Assembly: GCF_000473365.1 (NCBI RefSeq)
Contig: NZ_KI421517.1
Span: forward strand, 4,068,001-4,132,000
Source of the DNA: Adhaeribacter aquaticus DSM 16391
GTDB lineage: Bacteria > Bacteroidota > Bacteroidia > Cytophagales > Hymenobacteraceae
DNA length: 64,000 nt
Direction of reading: 5' to 3'
In this document: one piece after another, positions 1 through 9,513 of the stretch
Numbering within the stretch: position 1 is the first letter of the stretch
Layout of the letters: the number at the start of each line of letters is the position of its first letter
Made by a program: the position numbers and the translations under genes
Notes under the pieces: generated by a model
Told to the model about the DNA's origin: nothing
The model's input: the letters and a program-made list of their open reading frames with translations, nothing else
Databases searched by the model: none

Positions 1-645
1 GACTTTAAAGTAGCGGGTACTAAAGAAGGTATTACTGCCTGCCAAATGGATATTAAAGTCTTAAGCTTAAGTAACGAGGTGTTACAACAGGCTTTAGGTC
101 AGGCAAAGCAAGGCCGGTTGCACATTTTAGGTGAAATGGCTAAAACCATTACCGAACCAGCTTCTGATTATAAACCACACACGCCACGTTCTCAGAACTT
201 AATTGTAGATAAAGAATTCATTGGTGCTATTATCGGACCAGGTGGTAAAGTAATCCAGCAAATCCAAAAAGATACCGGCGCTACTATTCAAATAGAAGAA
301 AAGAACGAAAAAGGTTACGTAAATATATTTGCTACTAACCAGGAAGCCATGCAAGAAGCCGTTAGCAAAATTAAGGCTATTGTATCGGTACCGGAAATTG
401 GTGAAGTATATGTTGGTAAAGTTAAATCCATCCAAGCATACGGTGCCTTCGTCGAATTTATGCCAGGTAAAGATGGTTTACTTCACATCTCTGAAATTAA
501 ATGGGAACGTTTAGAAAACATGGAAGGTGTTTTAGAAGTAGGAGAAGAAGTAAAAGTTAAACTGGTGGATATTGATAAAAAAACTGGCAAATTTAAATTA
601 TCCCGTAAAGTTTTATTGCCAAAACCAGAAGCTACTGAAAAATAA
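1..645 (+). CDS. pnp: Polyribonucleotide nucleotidyltransferase, C-terminal part (5' end outside window)
   Basis: PNPase degrades RNA 3' to 5' by phosphorolysis in the cytoplasm. Only the last 215 codons are present. The frame is open from base 1 ([13 protein letters not shown] and onward), which matches the end of the second RNase PH domain, so the internal ATG at 46 is not the start. A KH domain follows, with its GxxG loop in [10 protein letters not shown], and then an S1 RNA-binding domain ([18 protein letters not shown] ... GLLHISEI) that ends close to the stop. Length and domain order fit an intact PNPase C-terminus. The gene lies upstream of rpoD, with a long bulged hairpin between them. 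Confidence 0.95.
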   Translation, partial: DFKVAGTKEGITACQMDIKVLSLSNEVLQQALGQAKQGRLHILGEMAKTITEPASDYKPHTPRSQNLIVDKEFIGAIIGPGGKVIQQIQKDTGATIQIEEKNEKGYVNIFATNQEAMQEAVSKIKAIVSVPEIGEVYVGKVKSIQAYGAFVEFMPGKDGLLHISEIKWERLENMEGVLEVGEEVKVKLVDIDKKTGKFKLSRKVLLPKPEATEK

Positions 646-682
646 GCTGAACATTAGCGAACTAATTTAAGCCAAATTGCAG

Positions 683-761
683 TTACTATTAAGTACCCTG
701 TAGGATTAAAGTAAAATGCTTCTTTTGCTTTACATTTTTCAATAAACAGGGTACTTAGTAA
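683..761 (+). terminator. Long bulged hairpin between pnp and rpoD
   Basis: TTACTA+AGTACCCTGT on the left (683-701, with a 3-nt bulge) is the exact reverse complement of ACAGGGTACTTAGTAA (746-761). A small inner stem (GTAAA/TTTAC, 711-715 and 729-733) lies in the loop. No clear T-run follows, so this may be a weak terminator, an RNase processing site or an attenuator between the two genes rather than a classic intrinsic terminator. Confidence 0.45.
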
Positions 762-814
762 TTACATTGATTGTTAAAAAATTATATTTATAAAATTATT
801 CCAAAAATACTCTA

Positions 815-1678
815 ATGAGACAGCTTAAGATCAGTAAACAAATTACCAACCGGGAAAGCCAATCACTGGATAAATATTTACAGGAAATTGGCAAGGTTGA
901 TTTGCTTACTCCCGACGAAGAAGTAACGTTGGCTCAACGAATCAAGGAAGGTGATCAGTTTGCATTGGAGAAACTGACAAAAGCTAACCTTCGTTTCGTG
1001 GTGTCGGTTGCTAAGCAGTATCAGAACCAGGGACTGTCATTAGGTGATTTGATTAACGAAGGAAACTTAGGTTTGATTAAAGCCGCCAAACGCTTTGATG
1101 AAACACGTGGTTTTAAATTTATCTCTTATGCCGTATGGTGGATTCGTCAGTCTATTTTACAAGCTTTAGCTGAACAATCCCGTATTGTACGTTTACCTTT
1201 AAACCGGGTAGGTTCTTTAAATAAAATTTCTAAGTCTTTCTCTGAGTTAGAACAAAAATTTGAACGGGAACCATCTCCGGAGGAAATTGCGGAAGTATTA
1301 GAATTAACTACTTCAGAGGTTGTTGATACTTTAAAAATTTCTGGCCGTCACGTATCAGTTGATGCGCCTTTTGTCCAAGGTGAAGAAAACCGTTTATTAG
1401 ATGTACTGGAAAACGAAGATGAAGAATCTCCTGACACCGGTTTAATGAATGATTCTTTACGTAAAGAAGTACAAAGAGCATTATCTACTTTAACTAAACG
1501 GGAAGCGGATGTTATAACTTTATACTTTGGCTTAAATGGAGAGCACTCTTTAACCCTTGAAGAGATTGGCGAAAAATTTAATTTAACCCGTGAGCGGGTA
1601 CGCCAGATTAAAGAGAAAGCTATCCGCCGGTTACGTCATACATCTCGTAGCAAAGCTTTAAAACCTTATTTAGGTTAA
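815..1678 (+). CDS. rpoD: Primary RNA polymerase sigma factor (sigma-70/SigA, Bacteroidota short type)
   Basis: Housekeeping sigma factor that directs RNA polymerase to promoters. At 287 aa it lacks the acidic region 1.1 of E. coli RpoD, as is usual in Bacteroidota. Region 1.2 is at about 16-50 ([20 protein letters not shown]). Region 2, with core-binding and -10-melting helices, is at about 64-119 ([19 protein letters not shown], then [13 protein letters not shown]). Region 3 follows, and the region 4 helix-turn-helix is at about 245-273 ([20 protein letters not shown]). Sigma factors of this group read TTTG/TAnnTTTG promoters, and several such motifs occur in this window. The gene stands alone between pnp and trxB, with its own terminator downstream. 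Confidence 0.96.
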   Translation: MRQLKISKQITNRESQSLDKYLQEIGKVDLLTPDEEVTLAQRIKEGDQFALEKLTKANLRFVVSVAKQYQNQGLSLGDLINEGNLGLIKAAKRFDETRGFKFISYAVWWIRQSILQALAEQSRIVRLPLNRVGSLNKISKSFSELEQKFEREPSPEEIAEVLELTTSEVVDTLKISGRHVSVDAPFVQGEENRLLDVLENEDEESPDTGLMNDSLRKEVQRALSTLTKREADVITLYFGLNGEHSLTLEEIGEKFNLTRERVRQIKEKAIRRLRHTSRSKALKPYLG

Positions 1679-1700
1679 TTATAAGTAAGAAATAGTAAAG

Positions 1701-1730
1701 ACCCTAGCCCAACCGGTTAGGGTTTTTTAT
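1701..1730 (+). terminator. rpoD intrinsic terminator
   Basis: ACCCTAG (1701-1707) pairs with TTAGGGT (1717-1723, one G-U pair) and is followed by TTTTTATTTT. It starts 22 bp after the rpoD stop. Confidence 0.8.
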
Positions 1731-1938
1731 TTTATACATTTTCTTTTATAGTACAAGCTAAGCTGCCTGACTGGCAGAACATAAAATTTCTTAGAATTAA
1801 ATACAAAAGGTACCAGGTGCAATGAATGAAGCCTTTTACCTGATTACAATAGCTCCTGAGTTTATCTGGAACTTAACCTGATAAACTGGCAAATGTTTTG
1901 TAATATTGCAGCCTGAAAAATATAGTGCAGTTATAATA

Positions 1939-2877
1939 ATGGAATCTGAAAATATAAAGTGTTTAATTATTGGTTCGGGCCCAGCGGGCTATACAGCAGC
2001 TATTTATGCCGCCAGAGCAGGTCTTAAACCAATTATGTACCAAGGGTTACAACCAGGTGGTCAATTAACCATCACTAATGACGTTGAGAATTTTCCGGGT
2101 TATCCAGATGGTATAAATGGCCCACAAATGATGGAAGATTTACGCAAGCAGGCAGAACGTTTCGGTACAGATGTACGGTATGGTATTGCTACCGATGTTG
2201 ATTTTTCATCTAAACCGCTAAAGGTAACCATTGATGAGAATAAAGAAATAGAGGCGCACACGGTAATTATAGCTACCGGTGCTTCTGCCAAATGGTTAGG
2301 CTTAGAATCTGAATCCCGCTTAAATGGCAGCGGAGTTTCTGCTTGTGCGGTTTGTGATGGTTTCTTTTATCGCGGACAGGAAGTGGCCATAGTAGGAGCA
2401 GGCGATACAGCTTGTGAAGAAGCCTCTTATTTAGCTAATCTTTGCTCAAAGGTGTATATGATTGTAAGAAGAGGTGAAATGAAAGCTTCTCAGATCATGC
2501 AAAATCGGGTAATGAAAAACCCTAAAATTGAAATTTTATGGAATTCTGTAACCGATGAAGTTTTAGGTGAATTCGCCGTAGAAGGAGTTCGTGTTAAGAA
2601 TATAGTAACCGGTGAGTTAAAAGAGGTTCCAGTAAAAGGCTTCTTTGTTGCCATTGGACATGAGCCTAATTCCAAAATTTTCCAAAAATATGTTAACCAC
2701 GACGAACAAGGTTATTTAAAAACTATTCCGGGTACTACAAAGACCAATGTAGATGGTGTGTTTGCTTGTGGGGATGTACAAGATAACGTTTACCGGCAAG
2801 CAGTAACAGCAGCGGGTACAGGTTGTATGGCTGCCTTAGATGCAGAACGTTACTTGGTGGACGAGGAGTTACATTAA
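1939..2877 (+). CDS. trxB: Thioredoxin-disulfide reductase
   Basis: FAD- and NADPH-dependent enzyme that reduces thioredoxin in the cytoplasm. The 312 aa have the low-molecular-weight TrxR layout: FAD-binding GSGPAG at 12-17, redox pair C136-A-V-C139 (CAVCD), NADPH-binding GAGDTA at 153-158, and a closing FAD motif FACGDVQD near 280. I place the start at ATG 1939. A TTG at 1906 is in frame, but it would add 11 residues before the usual N-terminus. A perfect 8-bp inverted repeat (AGTTTATC/GATAAACT, 1859-1887) lies in the upstream region. The gene appears to be transcribed alone. Confidence 0.95.
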   Translation: MESENIKCLIIGSGPAGYTAAIYAARAGLKPIMYQGLQPGGQLTITNDVENFPGYPDGINGPQMMEDLRKQAERFGTDVRYGIATDVDFSSKPLKVTIDENKEIEAHTVIIATGASAKWLGLESESRLNGSGVSACAVCDGFFYRGQEVAIVGAGDTACEEASYLANLCSKVYMIVRRGEMKASQIMQNRVMKNPKIEILWNSVTDEVLGEFAVEGVRVKNIVTGELKEVPVKGFFVAIGHEPNSKIFQKYVNHDEQGYLKTIPGTTKTNVDGVFACGDVQDNVYRQAVTAAGTGCMAALDAERYLVDEELH

Positions 2878-2887
2878 TAAAAAGGAT

Positions 2888-2922
2888 ACCCCAGCGTGAA
2901 ATTATTTTTTTCTGGCTGGGGT
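2888..2922 (+). terminator. Probable trxB terminator
   Basis: ACCCCAGC (2888-2895) and GCTGGGGT (2915-2922) form an 8-bp GC-rich stem 10 bp after the trxB stop. The long loop itself holds the T-run (ATTTTTTTC), and only TATATCTT follows the stem, so efficiency is uncertain. Confidence 0.45.
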
Positions 2923-3038
2923 TATATCTTAAATACAGATACAATAAAAGTAGCAGCAATGGGTTTAAAATTAGATTTTATACGCTTTTAAAGTCGTGCC
3001 CTTAAAAAGAAAAGCGTGTGCTGCTAAATTTTAGAAGA

Positions 3039-4091
3039 ATGCTATTAAGAAAATCCAACATAAAAATATTTTTTCTATTCTGGTTTGTTTTATTGGGTGT
3101 TACCAGCAGTTGGGCGCAAAATAAACCAAAATCGAAGTCGAAAGACTTTTTTAAAGTTAAGGCGCCCAAAATACAATATGTGAGGCCTGATACTACCGTT
3201 TTAATTGAGTCGCAGGATATGCCCGATTCCAAATCGGATGCAAACCGATCGGTGCCTTTTAATCCGGCCAAAAAGTTATCAATCGTTAGTGAAGATACTT
3301 CCTCCATTAACTTAGGTGAACAAAGCATTGTAGAGGTTTCTGAAGAAGTACAAATAGATAGTACCTGGATTAAAGTGGCCGGCTATTTTTCAATTTGGGA
3401 TACCCGGAACATTAATCCCTATCGCATGGATGGTCGGGAAATCAAAGATGAAATTCCGATAAAATTAGTAGATGAAGCCAATAACCGGTCTTATAAGATG
3501 CCCTTGGTTACTACTCCTGTTACCTCGGATTTTGGTTTTCGGGGCTATCGCTGGCATTATGGAACAGATTTAGATTTAGATACTGGCGACTCGGTAAGAA
3601 CTGCTTTTGATGGAGTAGTACGTATTGTGAAATACGACGGCGGGGGGTATGGTAATTATGTAGTAGTAAGGCATTATAACGGGCTTGAAACGCTGTATGG
3701 CCATTTAAGCAAACAGTTGGTGCAGACAGGTCAGTTGGTAAAAGCCGGCGAGTTGATAGGCTGGGGTGGAAGTACCGGGCGTAGTACAGGCCCTCATTTA
3801 CATTTCGAAGTCCGGTATATGGGTAATCCCCTGGATCCGGAAAGAATTTATGATTTTCCGGATTATATATTAATGTCGGAACAATTTAAAATTACGGCGG
3901 CTTTATTTAATTATTACAATCAGGTAAGAAAAATAAAAGCCCGTACCAGTGTTTACCATACCGTACGGAGTGGGGAAGTTTTAGGATCAATTGCCAGAAA
4001 ATACGGGGTAACTGTTTCTCAAATTGCCAAATTAAATGGCATGTCAGCTAAGGCAGTTTTGCGGCCAGGTCGCAAATTGCGCGTAAAATAA
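3039..4091 (+). CDS. Secreted M23 peptidoglycan endopeptidase with C-terminal LysM domain
   Basis: Predicted periplasmic or envelope murein hydrolase. An N-terminal signal peptide (FFLFWFVLLGVTSSWAQ) is followed by a linker of about 100 residues. The M23/LytM domain carries the zinc-ligand motifs WHYGTDLD and GPHLHFEVR and the catalytic-type YGHL. The last 45 residues form a LysM peptidoglycan-binding repeat (YHTVRSGEVLGSIARKYGVT). All canonical zinc ligands (H, D, HxH) are present, so an active enzyme is expected rather than a degenerate EnvC/NlpD-type activator. ATG 3039 is chosen because the signal peptide begins there; a GTG at 3018 would add 7 residues. The stop is 5 bp before bshB1, so the two are probably cotranscribed. 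Confidence 0.9.
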   Translation: MLLRKSNIKIFFLFWFVLLGVTSSWAQNKPKSKSKDFFKVKAPKIQYVRPDTTVLIESQDMPDSKSDANRSVPFNPAKKLSIVSEDTSSINLGEQSIVEVSEEVQIDSTWIKVAGYFSIWDTRNINPYRMDGREIKDEIPIKLVDEANNRSYKMPLVTTPVTSDFGFRGYRWHYGTDLDLDTGDSVRTAFDGVVRIVKYDGGGYGNYVVVRHYNGLETLYGHLSKQLVQTGQLVKAGELIGWGGSTGRSTGPHLHFEVRYMGNPLDPERIYDFPDYILMSEQFKITAALFNYYNQVRKIKARTSVYHTVRSGEVLGSIARKYGVTVSQIAKLNGMSAKAVLRPGRKLRVK

Positions 4092-4096
4092 TAACT

Positions 4097-4816
4097 ATGA
4101 AACTTGATATATTAGCCTTTGCGGCACACCCGGATGATATAGAATTGGGGTGTGCTGGCACGTTGATTTCTCACATAAAACTGGGTAAAAAGGTGGGTGT
4201 GGTTGATTTAACCAAAGGAGAATTAGGCACCAGAGGAACACCTGAAATCAGGTTACAGGAATCTGAAGCAGCTACCAAGCTTTTGGGAATTCATGCGCGG
4301 GTAAACCTAGGACTGGCCGATGGTTTTTTCCGTTCGGATAAAGAAAGCTTGTTACAGGTGGTAAAAGTTATCCGAACTTTTCAGCCTGAAATAGTGATTA
4401 TGAATGCCATTCATGATCGCCATCCTGATCATGGAAGGGGCTCTGATTTGGTTAGAGAGGCTTGTTTCTTAGCTGGTTTAAAACAAATTAAAACGCAGGA
4501 GGAGACTGGAGCAGACCAAGAAGCCTGGCGGCCTAAAAATATGTATCATTATATTCAGGACCGGTATATTCAGCCAGATTTAATAGTGGACATTACAGAT
4601 TATTGGGACCAAAAGGTAGCGACTATCAAAGCATTTAAATCCCAATTTTACGATCCTAGCAATACTACTCCCAATACGTATATTTCTAATCCTGATTTTT
4701 TAAAATTTATTGAATCGCGGGCTCGCGAAATGGGCCATGCCATAGGTACTACTTTTGGCGAAGGTTTCACTAAAGAAAAACATATAGGCGTAAAAAACTT
4801 ATTTGACCTTATTTAA
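4097..4816 (+). CDS. bshB1: Bacillithiol biosynthesis deacetylase BshB1 (LmbE/PIG-L family)
   Basis: Deacetylates N-acetylglucosaminyl-malate in bacillithiol biosynthesis, in the cytoplasm. The 239-aa protein has the LmbE metal motif AAHPDDIELG (H11, D13, D14 region) and the second metal/catalytic motif HDRHPDHGRGSDLV at about 111-124. The segment DLTKGELGTRGTPEIRLQE is typical of BshB1 rather than general LmbE proteins. It follows the M23 gene by 5 bp and converges with accC, 9 bp from that gene's stop. No bshA or bshC is in the window, so the rest of the pathway must be elsewhere. Confidence 0.9.
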   Translation: MKLDILAFAAHPDDIELGCAGTLISHIKLGKKVGVVDLTKGELGTRGTPEIRLQESEAATKLLGIHARVNLGLADGFFRSDKESLLQVVKVIRTFQPEIVIMNAIHDRHPDHGRGSDLVREACFLAGLKQIKTQEETGADQEAWRPKNMYHYIQDRYIQPDLIVDITDYWDQKVATIKAFKSQFYDPSNTTPNTYISNPDFLKFIESRAREMGHAIGTTFGEGFTKEKHIGVKNLFDLI

Positions 4817-4825
4817 TTAATTTGG

Positions 4826-6322
4826 TTACAGCTGACTCCGATTTTTCTTCCAGTTTGACGTAGAGACGGAGGTAGCAGCAAAAGTAGTAGTAGTTTTGGG
4901 TTTGGTTGTTTTGTATAAAAAAGCAGCTAAAACGGCAGCAACCTCAGCTTCCTCTTGTGCAGGAGGAGAACTTAATAATTCAGGATTATAATAATTCTGA
5001 ATAAATTTGGTGTCAAAGTTGCCAGACCGGAAAGCCTCATGCTGCATGACAAATTTGCCAAAAGCGAGGGTGTTTTCAATACCGGTAATTTCATATTCAT
5101 CAATAGCTCGTATCATCCGGTCTATGGCTTCCTGACGGTTTTGGCCAAAGGTTACTAATTTGGCAATCATAGGATCATAGTAAATCGGAATTTCCATACC
5201 TTCTTCAAAACCATCATCCACCCGGACCCCAGGCCCTTGCGGACGCTTGTAAGAAACCAATTTTCCAATATCGGGCAGGAAATTATTTCTAGGATCTTCT
5301 GCATATACCCTTAGTTCAACAGCATGCCCCTCTATTTTAAGGTCCCCTTGTTTGAAAGATAATGATTCCCCTTGGGCTACTTTGATTTGCTCTTTTACCA
5401 GATCAAGACCTGTAATTTGTTCGGTTACGGGATGTTCCACCTGTAATCGGGTATTCATTTCCAGAAAATAATAATTCAGGTTTTCATCTACCAGAAACTC
5501 AACGGTACCTGCGCCAATATAATTACAAGCTTTGGCAACATTTACGGCACACTGGCCCATTTCTTCTCTTAGTGCCGGCGTTAATACCGAAGAAGGTGCT
5601 TCTTCAATCACTTTTTGGTGGCGCCGCTGAATAGAGCACTCCCGCTCAAACAAGTGCACAATATTACCGTGTTTATCACCAAGTACCTGAACCTCTATAT
5701 GACGTGGAGAACCAATATATTTTTCAATGAAAACAGCCCCATCTCCAAAAGCCGAGACGGCCTCACTTACAGCTAGTTGCATTTGTTCTTCAAAATCACC
5801 TAAATCCGTTACAATACGCATGCCTTTACCACCACCACCTGCGCTAGCTTTAATTAAAATAGGAAAACCCACCTCCTGTGCAATTTTTTTTGCTTCTGTT
5901 ATATTTGTAATAGCCTCCTTCGTGCCTGGAACCATGGGAATGTTGTAATTAGCAACAGCAGCTTTTGCCGCTAGTTTGTTACCCATTAAGTCTATGGATG
6001 CTGGTGATGGTCCTATAAAAGTTATACCAACAGCTTCTGCCCGTTGAGCAAATAGCGCATTTTCTGATAAAAAACCATATCCAGGGTGTATGGCATCTAC
6101 TTGTAAATCCAGACTTACTTCCAGAATTTTTTCAATGCGTAAATAAGAATCGGCAGATTTAGGTCCTCCTACGCAAACAGCTTCATCGGCAAACTGCACA
6201 TGTAGCGCTCCTCGGTCGGCCTCGCTAAAAATAGCTACCGTTTTGATGCCCATTTCTTTAGCTGATCGCATTACCCGCAAAGCAATTTCGCCCCGGTTAG
6301 CAACTAAAATTTTTTTTATCAT
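4826..6322 (-). CDS. accC: Biotin carboxylase (acetyl-CoA or acyl-CoA carboxylase subunit)
   Basis: ATP-grasp enzyme that carboxylates biotin on a carrier protein, the first half-reaction of acyl-CoA carboxylase. Biotin carboxylase N-domain (MIKKILVANRGEIALRVMRS; HPGYGFLSEN), central ATP-grasp (glycine-rich ASAGGGGKGMRIV; EKYIGSPRHIEVQVLGD; QRRHQKVIEEAPS; EMNTRLQVEHPVTE) and C-domain are complete by about residue 450. A tail of about 45 residues, Ala- then Thr/Lys-rich (KTTKPKTTTTF), follows; E. coli AccC lacks it. No biotin carrier or carboxyltransferase gene is adjacent, so which acyl-CoA it serves cannot be told from context. Divergent from spt across a 209-bp gap. Confidence 0.9.
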   Translation of the reverse strand: MIKKILVANRGEIALRVMRSAKEMGIKTVAIFSEADRGALHVQFADEAVCVGGPKSADSYLRIEKILEVSLDLQVDAIHPGYGFLSENALFAQRAEAVGITFIGPSPASIDLMGNKLAAKAAVANYNIPMVPGTKEAITNITEAKKIAQEVGFPILIKASAGGGGKGMRIVTDLGDFEEQMQLAVSEAVSAFGDGAVFIEKYIGSPRHIEVQVLGDKHGNIVHLFERECSIQRRHQKVIEEAPSSVLTPALREEMGQCAVNVAKACNYIGAGTVEFLVDENLNYYFLEMNTRLQVEHPVTEQITGLDLVKEQIKVAQGESLSFKQGDLKIEGHAVELRVYAEDPRNNFLPDIGKLVSYKRPQGPGVRVDDGFEEGMEIPIYYDPMIAKLVTFGQNRQEAIDRMIRAIDEYEITGIENTLAFGKFVMQHEAFRSGNFDTKFIQNYYNPELLSSPPAQEEAEVAAVLAAFLYKTTKPKTTTTFAATSVSTSNWKKNRSQL

Positions 6323-6531
6323 GGTGCTAGCTTACGTTTATTCTCCAAATAAAGGTATTTAAACTAAAGTAAAAAGGAGTATATTGAAATAAATCGGCCA
6401 CATATGAATAAAGCTCGACTACCTGGTTTGGAATTAGGTATTTAAGCTCTAAATTTGTTGTTGGTATTTTATCAGTACTATCTGTTTCGTACAGTTATAA
6501 ATTCTTTCATTATCATAAGAAAAAATACATA

Positions 6532-7770
6532 GTGGATTTATTTGAAAAATTATTAGCCAACCGCGGCCCGTTAGGAAGCCACTCACATTATGCTCATGGA
6601 TATTTTACTTTCCCAAAATTAGAAGGTGAGATTAAGCCCCGAATGATTTTTAGAGGGAAAGAGGTTCTTACCTGGAGTTTAAATAATTATTTAGGATTAG
6701 CAAATCATCCGGAAGTACGCCGGGTGGATGGAGAGGCTGCGGCTCAGTACGGAATGGCATTACCCATGGGGGCCCGTATAATGTCTGGTAACTCTAATTT
6801 ACATGAAAAATTAGAAGCAGAATTAGCCAGCTTTGTACAAAAAGAAGATGCTTTCTTACTGAATTTTGGTTACCAGGGGGTTGTTTCTATTATTGATGCC
6901 CTGGTAGATCGTCATGATGTAATTGTGTATGATGCTGAATCACATGCCTGTATTATTGATGGCGTAAGATTACATCAAGGAAAGAGATTTGTTTACACTC
7001 ATAATAATATAGAGAATCTTGAGAAACAGTTACAACGGGCTACACGCTTAGTTGGAGAAACAGGTGGAGCTATATTGGTAATTACCGAAGGTGTTTTCGG
7101 GATGTCAGGTAATTTAGGTAACCTGCCGGCCATAGTAGCTTTAAAAGAAAAGTATAATTTCCGGTTAATGATTGATGATGCGCACGGTTTTGGAACGCAG
7201 GGCACAACAGGCGCTGGAACCGGCGAACATTTTGGGGTTCAGGATCAAATAGATATTTACTTCTCCACTTTTGCTAAATCAATGGCCAGTATTGGAGCGT
7301 TTGTAGCTGGTCCGGAGCAGGTTATAGAGTATTTACGGTATAACATGCGTTCTCAAACCTTTGCCAAATCTTTACCAATGCCTTTGGTAGTAGGCGCTTT
7401 AAAACGTTTAGAATTACTCCGGACCCAGCCAGAACTAAAAGACAAGCTTTGGGAAATTACTAATGCCTTACAGGATGGTTTGCGGGCTCGTGGTTTCGAC
7501 TTAGGTACTACTCAATCGTGTGTAACTCCGGTTCTGTTAAAAGGCCAGATTCCGGATGCAACTGCTTTAACTTTAGACCTACGTGAAAATTACAATATTT
7601 TCTGTTCTATAGTAGTTTACCCGGTTGTTCCTAAGGATGTTATTATGTTGCGGTTAATACCTACTGCTGTTCATACACTGGAAGATGTAGAAGAGACAAT
7701 CTTGGCATTCGAAAAAATTGCTCAAAAGTTAGATAAAGGGTTATATTCTAAATCTCAAGTGCCTGCTTAA
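6532..7770 (+). CDS. spt: Alpha-oxoamine synthase, probable serine palmitoyltransferase
   Basis: PLP enzyme condensing an amino acid with an acyl-CoA; in Bacteroidota the close family members are serine palmitoyltransferases that start sphingolipid synthesis. The N-terminus (GPLGSHSHYAHGYFTFPKLE) and the core motifs SLNNYLGLANHPEV, VYDAESHACIIDGVRLH, IDDAHGFGTQG and the PLP-lysine segment STFAKSMASIGAFV are all present. Length 412 aa is normal. The start is GTG at 6532; no ATG gives a full-length N-terminus. KBL (2-amino-3-ketobutyrate ligase) or BioF are alternatives, but the N-terminal segment favours Spt. A perfect 18-bp palindrome of A6-TACGTA-T6 lies just after the gene (7786-7803). Confidence 0.82.
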   Translation: MDLFEKLLANRGPLGSHSHYAHGYFTFPKLEGEIKPRMIFRGKEVLTWSLNNYLGLANHPEVRRVDGEAAAQYGMALPMGARIMSGNSNLHEKLEAELASFVQKEDAFLLNFGYQGVVSIIDALVDRHDVIVYDAESHACIIDGVRLHQGKRFVYTHNNIENLEKQLQRATRLVGETGGAILVITEGVFGMSGNLGNLPAIVALKEKYNFRLMIDDAHGFGTQGTTGAGTGEHFGVQDQIDIYFSTFAKSMASIGAFVAGPEQVIEYLRYNMRSQTFAKSLPMPLVVGALKRLELLRTQPELKDKLWEITNALQDGLRARGFDLGTTQSCVTPVLLKGQIPDATALTLDLRENYNIFCSIVVYPVVPKDVIMLRLIPTAVHTLEDVEETILAFEKIAQKLDKGLYSKSQVPA

Positions 7771-7800
7771 CCGTAGAATAGGGTAAAAAAATACGTATTT

Positions 7801-7831
7801 TTTGCTTCTAATTCAATATTTACTATATTAG
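7801..7831 (+). promoter_or_regulatory. Probable promoter of the histone H1-like gene
   Basis: TTTG at 7801-7804, 19-bp spacer, then TATATTAG at 7824-7831, which differs from TAnnTTTG at one base. This would leave a 5' leader of about 33 nt before the ATG at 7871. Confidence 0.4.
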
Positions 7832-7870
7832 AGCGATTAAATACATTGTTCCACACATAATTAAAAACGA

Positions 7871-8062
7871 ATGAGCAACCCTAACAAGTTTAGCCAGGTA
7901 AAAGATTTAGTAATGTCTTTAGAAGGTGATTTTGAAAAGTTCTATGAAAAAGGCAATTCTGCTGCAGGAACTCGGATCCGTAAAGGCTTACAAGATCTGA
8001 AAAACTTATCTCAGGATTTGAGAAAAGAAGTGCAAGACATGAAAAACGCTAAAAGCGAATAA
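7871..8062 (+). CDS. Histone H1-like (Hc1 family) small protein
   Basis: A 63-residue helical, charged protein (begins MSNPNKFSQVKDLVMSLEGD) with the Bacteroidota Hc1/histone H1-like pattern, KFYEKGNSAAGTRIRKGLQD followed by a Lys/Glu-rich amphipathic helix. Chlamydial Hc1 relatives condense DNA; in Bacteroidota the function is little studied. The C-terminus lacks the long Lys/Ala/Pro tail of true H1 proteins, so DNA binding is inferred from family only. It is monocistronic: its own promoter candidate lies upstream and a strong bidirectional terminator follows. Confidence 0.85.
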   Translation: MSNPNKFSQVKDLVMSLEGDFEKFYEKGNSAAGTRIRKGLQDLKNLSQDLRKEVQDMKNAKSE

Positions 8063-8090
8063 GTTAGAAAGATTAACATTCCTCACAAAT

Positions 8091-8121
8091 AAAAAAGTGA
8101 CCAGAATATGGTCACTTTTTT
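8091..8121. terminator. Bidirectional terminator between the H1-like gene and tyrS
   Basis: AAAAAAGTGACCA (8091-8103) and TGGTCACTTTTTT (8109-8121) form a perfect 13-bp stem with a 5-nt loop. T-runs on both strands suit the two convergent genes. Confidence 0.88.
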
Positions 8122-8147
8122 ATTTTAACTTGAGTAGGAGTAGTGAA

Positions 8148-9455
8148 TTACGCTTCTACAGATACTAAATAATAGTTCTTTTTTCCTTTTTGTACGACCA
8201 GGTACTTGCCGTGCAACAATTCAAAATCATTAACGGCTTCAGCTAATTCTACTTTTTTACGATTTACCAACACCCCGCCATTTTGAACCATGCGTTTCGC
8301 TTCCCCTTTGGATTCAAATATTTTACTTCCTGTTGTTTCCGAAAGTAATTCAGTAACCCCGGTAGCATTAGTAAAAGCTGATTGGGAAATTTGAATAAAA
8401 GGAACACCTTCAAATACCGAAAGAAGGATATCCTCTGATAAATTACGTAGGGACTGAATATCACCTTTACCAAATAAAATCTCAGAAGCATCTACTGCGC
8501 CCTGATAATCTGCCTCAGAATGTACCCGAATGGTTACATCTTTAGCTAAAGCTTTTTGTAATAGTCGCAGGTGAGGGGCTGCTTGATGCTCTTCTGTAAT
8601 GGCATCTATTTCTTCTTTGGTTAGCAGGGAATAAACTTTAATAAGTTTCTCTGCTTCTTCATCCGATAAATTTAGCCAGAACTGGTAAAATTTATAGGGC
8701 GAAGTTAAATTAGGATCTAACCAAATATTTCCGCCTTCCGATTTTCCAAATTTCGTACCGTCAGATTTAGTAACCAGTTTGCCTACTAGTGCATAGGCTT
8801 TCCCACCATCCATCCGCCGAATTAATTCGGTACCCGTGGTAATATTTCCCCATTGATCAGAAGCACCCATTTGCAGCAGTACGTTTTTGTTTTTGTACAA
8901 ATGGTAAAAATCATACCCCTGAATTAACTGATAAGCAAATTCAGTATAGGATAAACCTTCCGCCCGATCTCCATCTTCGTCAGCATTTATCCGTTTTTTA
9001 ACAGAATCCTTGCTCATCATGTAATTTACAGTTAAGTGTTTACCTATTTCCCGTAAAAAACCTAAAAAGCTGAATTCTTTAAACCAATCGTAATTATTTA
9101 CAATTTCGGCTGAGTTGGCACCACTTTCAAAATTCAGAAACTTCTCAAGTTGTTTCCGGATTCCTGCCTGATTGGCTTGTAGTATCTCTTCGGATAATAA
9201 ATTTCTTTCCGCTGATTTACCGGAGGGGTCGCCGATCATACCGGTGGCACCACCTACCAGCGCTATGGGTTTATGTCCGGCTCTTTGCAAATGCACCAAA
9301 AGCATGATAGTTGCCAGGTTTCCAATATGCAAAGAGGCTGCCGTAGGATCGAAACCTATATACCCGGTGGTCATTTCTTTGGCGAGTTGTTCTTCTGTGC
9401 CTGGCATGAAATCATGCAGCATGCCCCGCCATCTTAATTCTTCAATTAGGTTCAT
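8148..9455 (-). CDS. tyrS: Tyrosyl-tRNA synthetase
   Basis: Class I aminoacyl-tRNA synthetase that charges tRNA-Tyr. The 435 aa include the HIGH-type motif HIGNL at 43-47, the tyrosine pocket ([28 protein letters not shown]), the KMSKS-type motif [11 protein letters not shown], and a C-terminal S4 RNA-binding domain ([19 protein letters not shown]). The length fits the bacterial TyrRS group. Convergent with the H1-like gene and divergent from holA, sharing a 112-bp promoter region. Confidence 0.97.
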   Translation of the reverse strand: MNLIEELRWRGMLHDFMPGTEEQLAKEMTTGYIGFDPTAASLHIGNLATIMLLVHLQRAGHKPIALVGGATGMIGDPSGKSAERNLLSEEILQANQAGIRKQLEKFLNFESGANSAEIVNNYDWFKEFSFLGFLREIGKHLTVNYMMSKDSVKKRINADEDGDRAEGLSYTEFAYQLIQGYDFYHLYKNKNVLLQMGASDQWGNITTGTELIRRMDGGKAYALVGKLVTKSDGTKFGKSEGGNIWLDPNLTSPYKFYQFWLNLSDEEAEKLIKVYSLLTKEEIDAITEEHQAAPHLRLLQKALAKDVTIRVHSEADYQGAVDASEILFGKGDIQSLRNLSEDILLSVFEGVPFIQISQSAFTNATGVTELLSETTGSKIFESKGEAKRMVQNGGVLVNRKKVELAEAVNDFELLHGKYLVVQKGKKNYYLVSVEA

Positions 9456-9513
9456 GTAAAGTATTTAAACAGGAGAATACCCCTGCACATTTATTTATTA
9501 CAAATTAACGGTA

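Noticed and set aside
1859-1887. 8-bp inverted repeat upstream of trxB as a riboswitch
   Set aside because: A short stem with no conserved core; it does not resemble any riboswitch class I know.
7786-7803. A6-TACGTA-T6 palindrome as the spt terminator
   Set aside because: It has no room for a loop and only A/T plus one CG; a terminator stem would be unstable. Kept only as a note in the spt entry.
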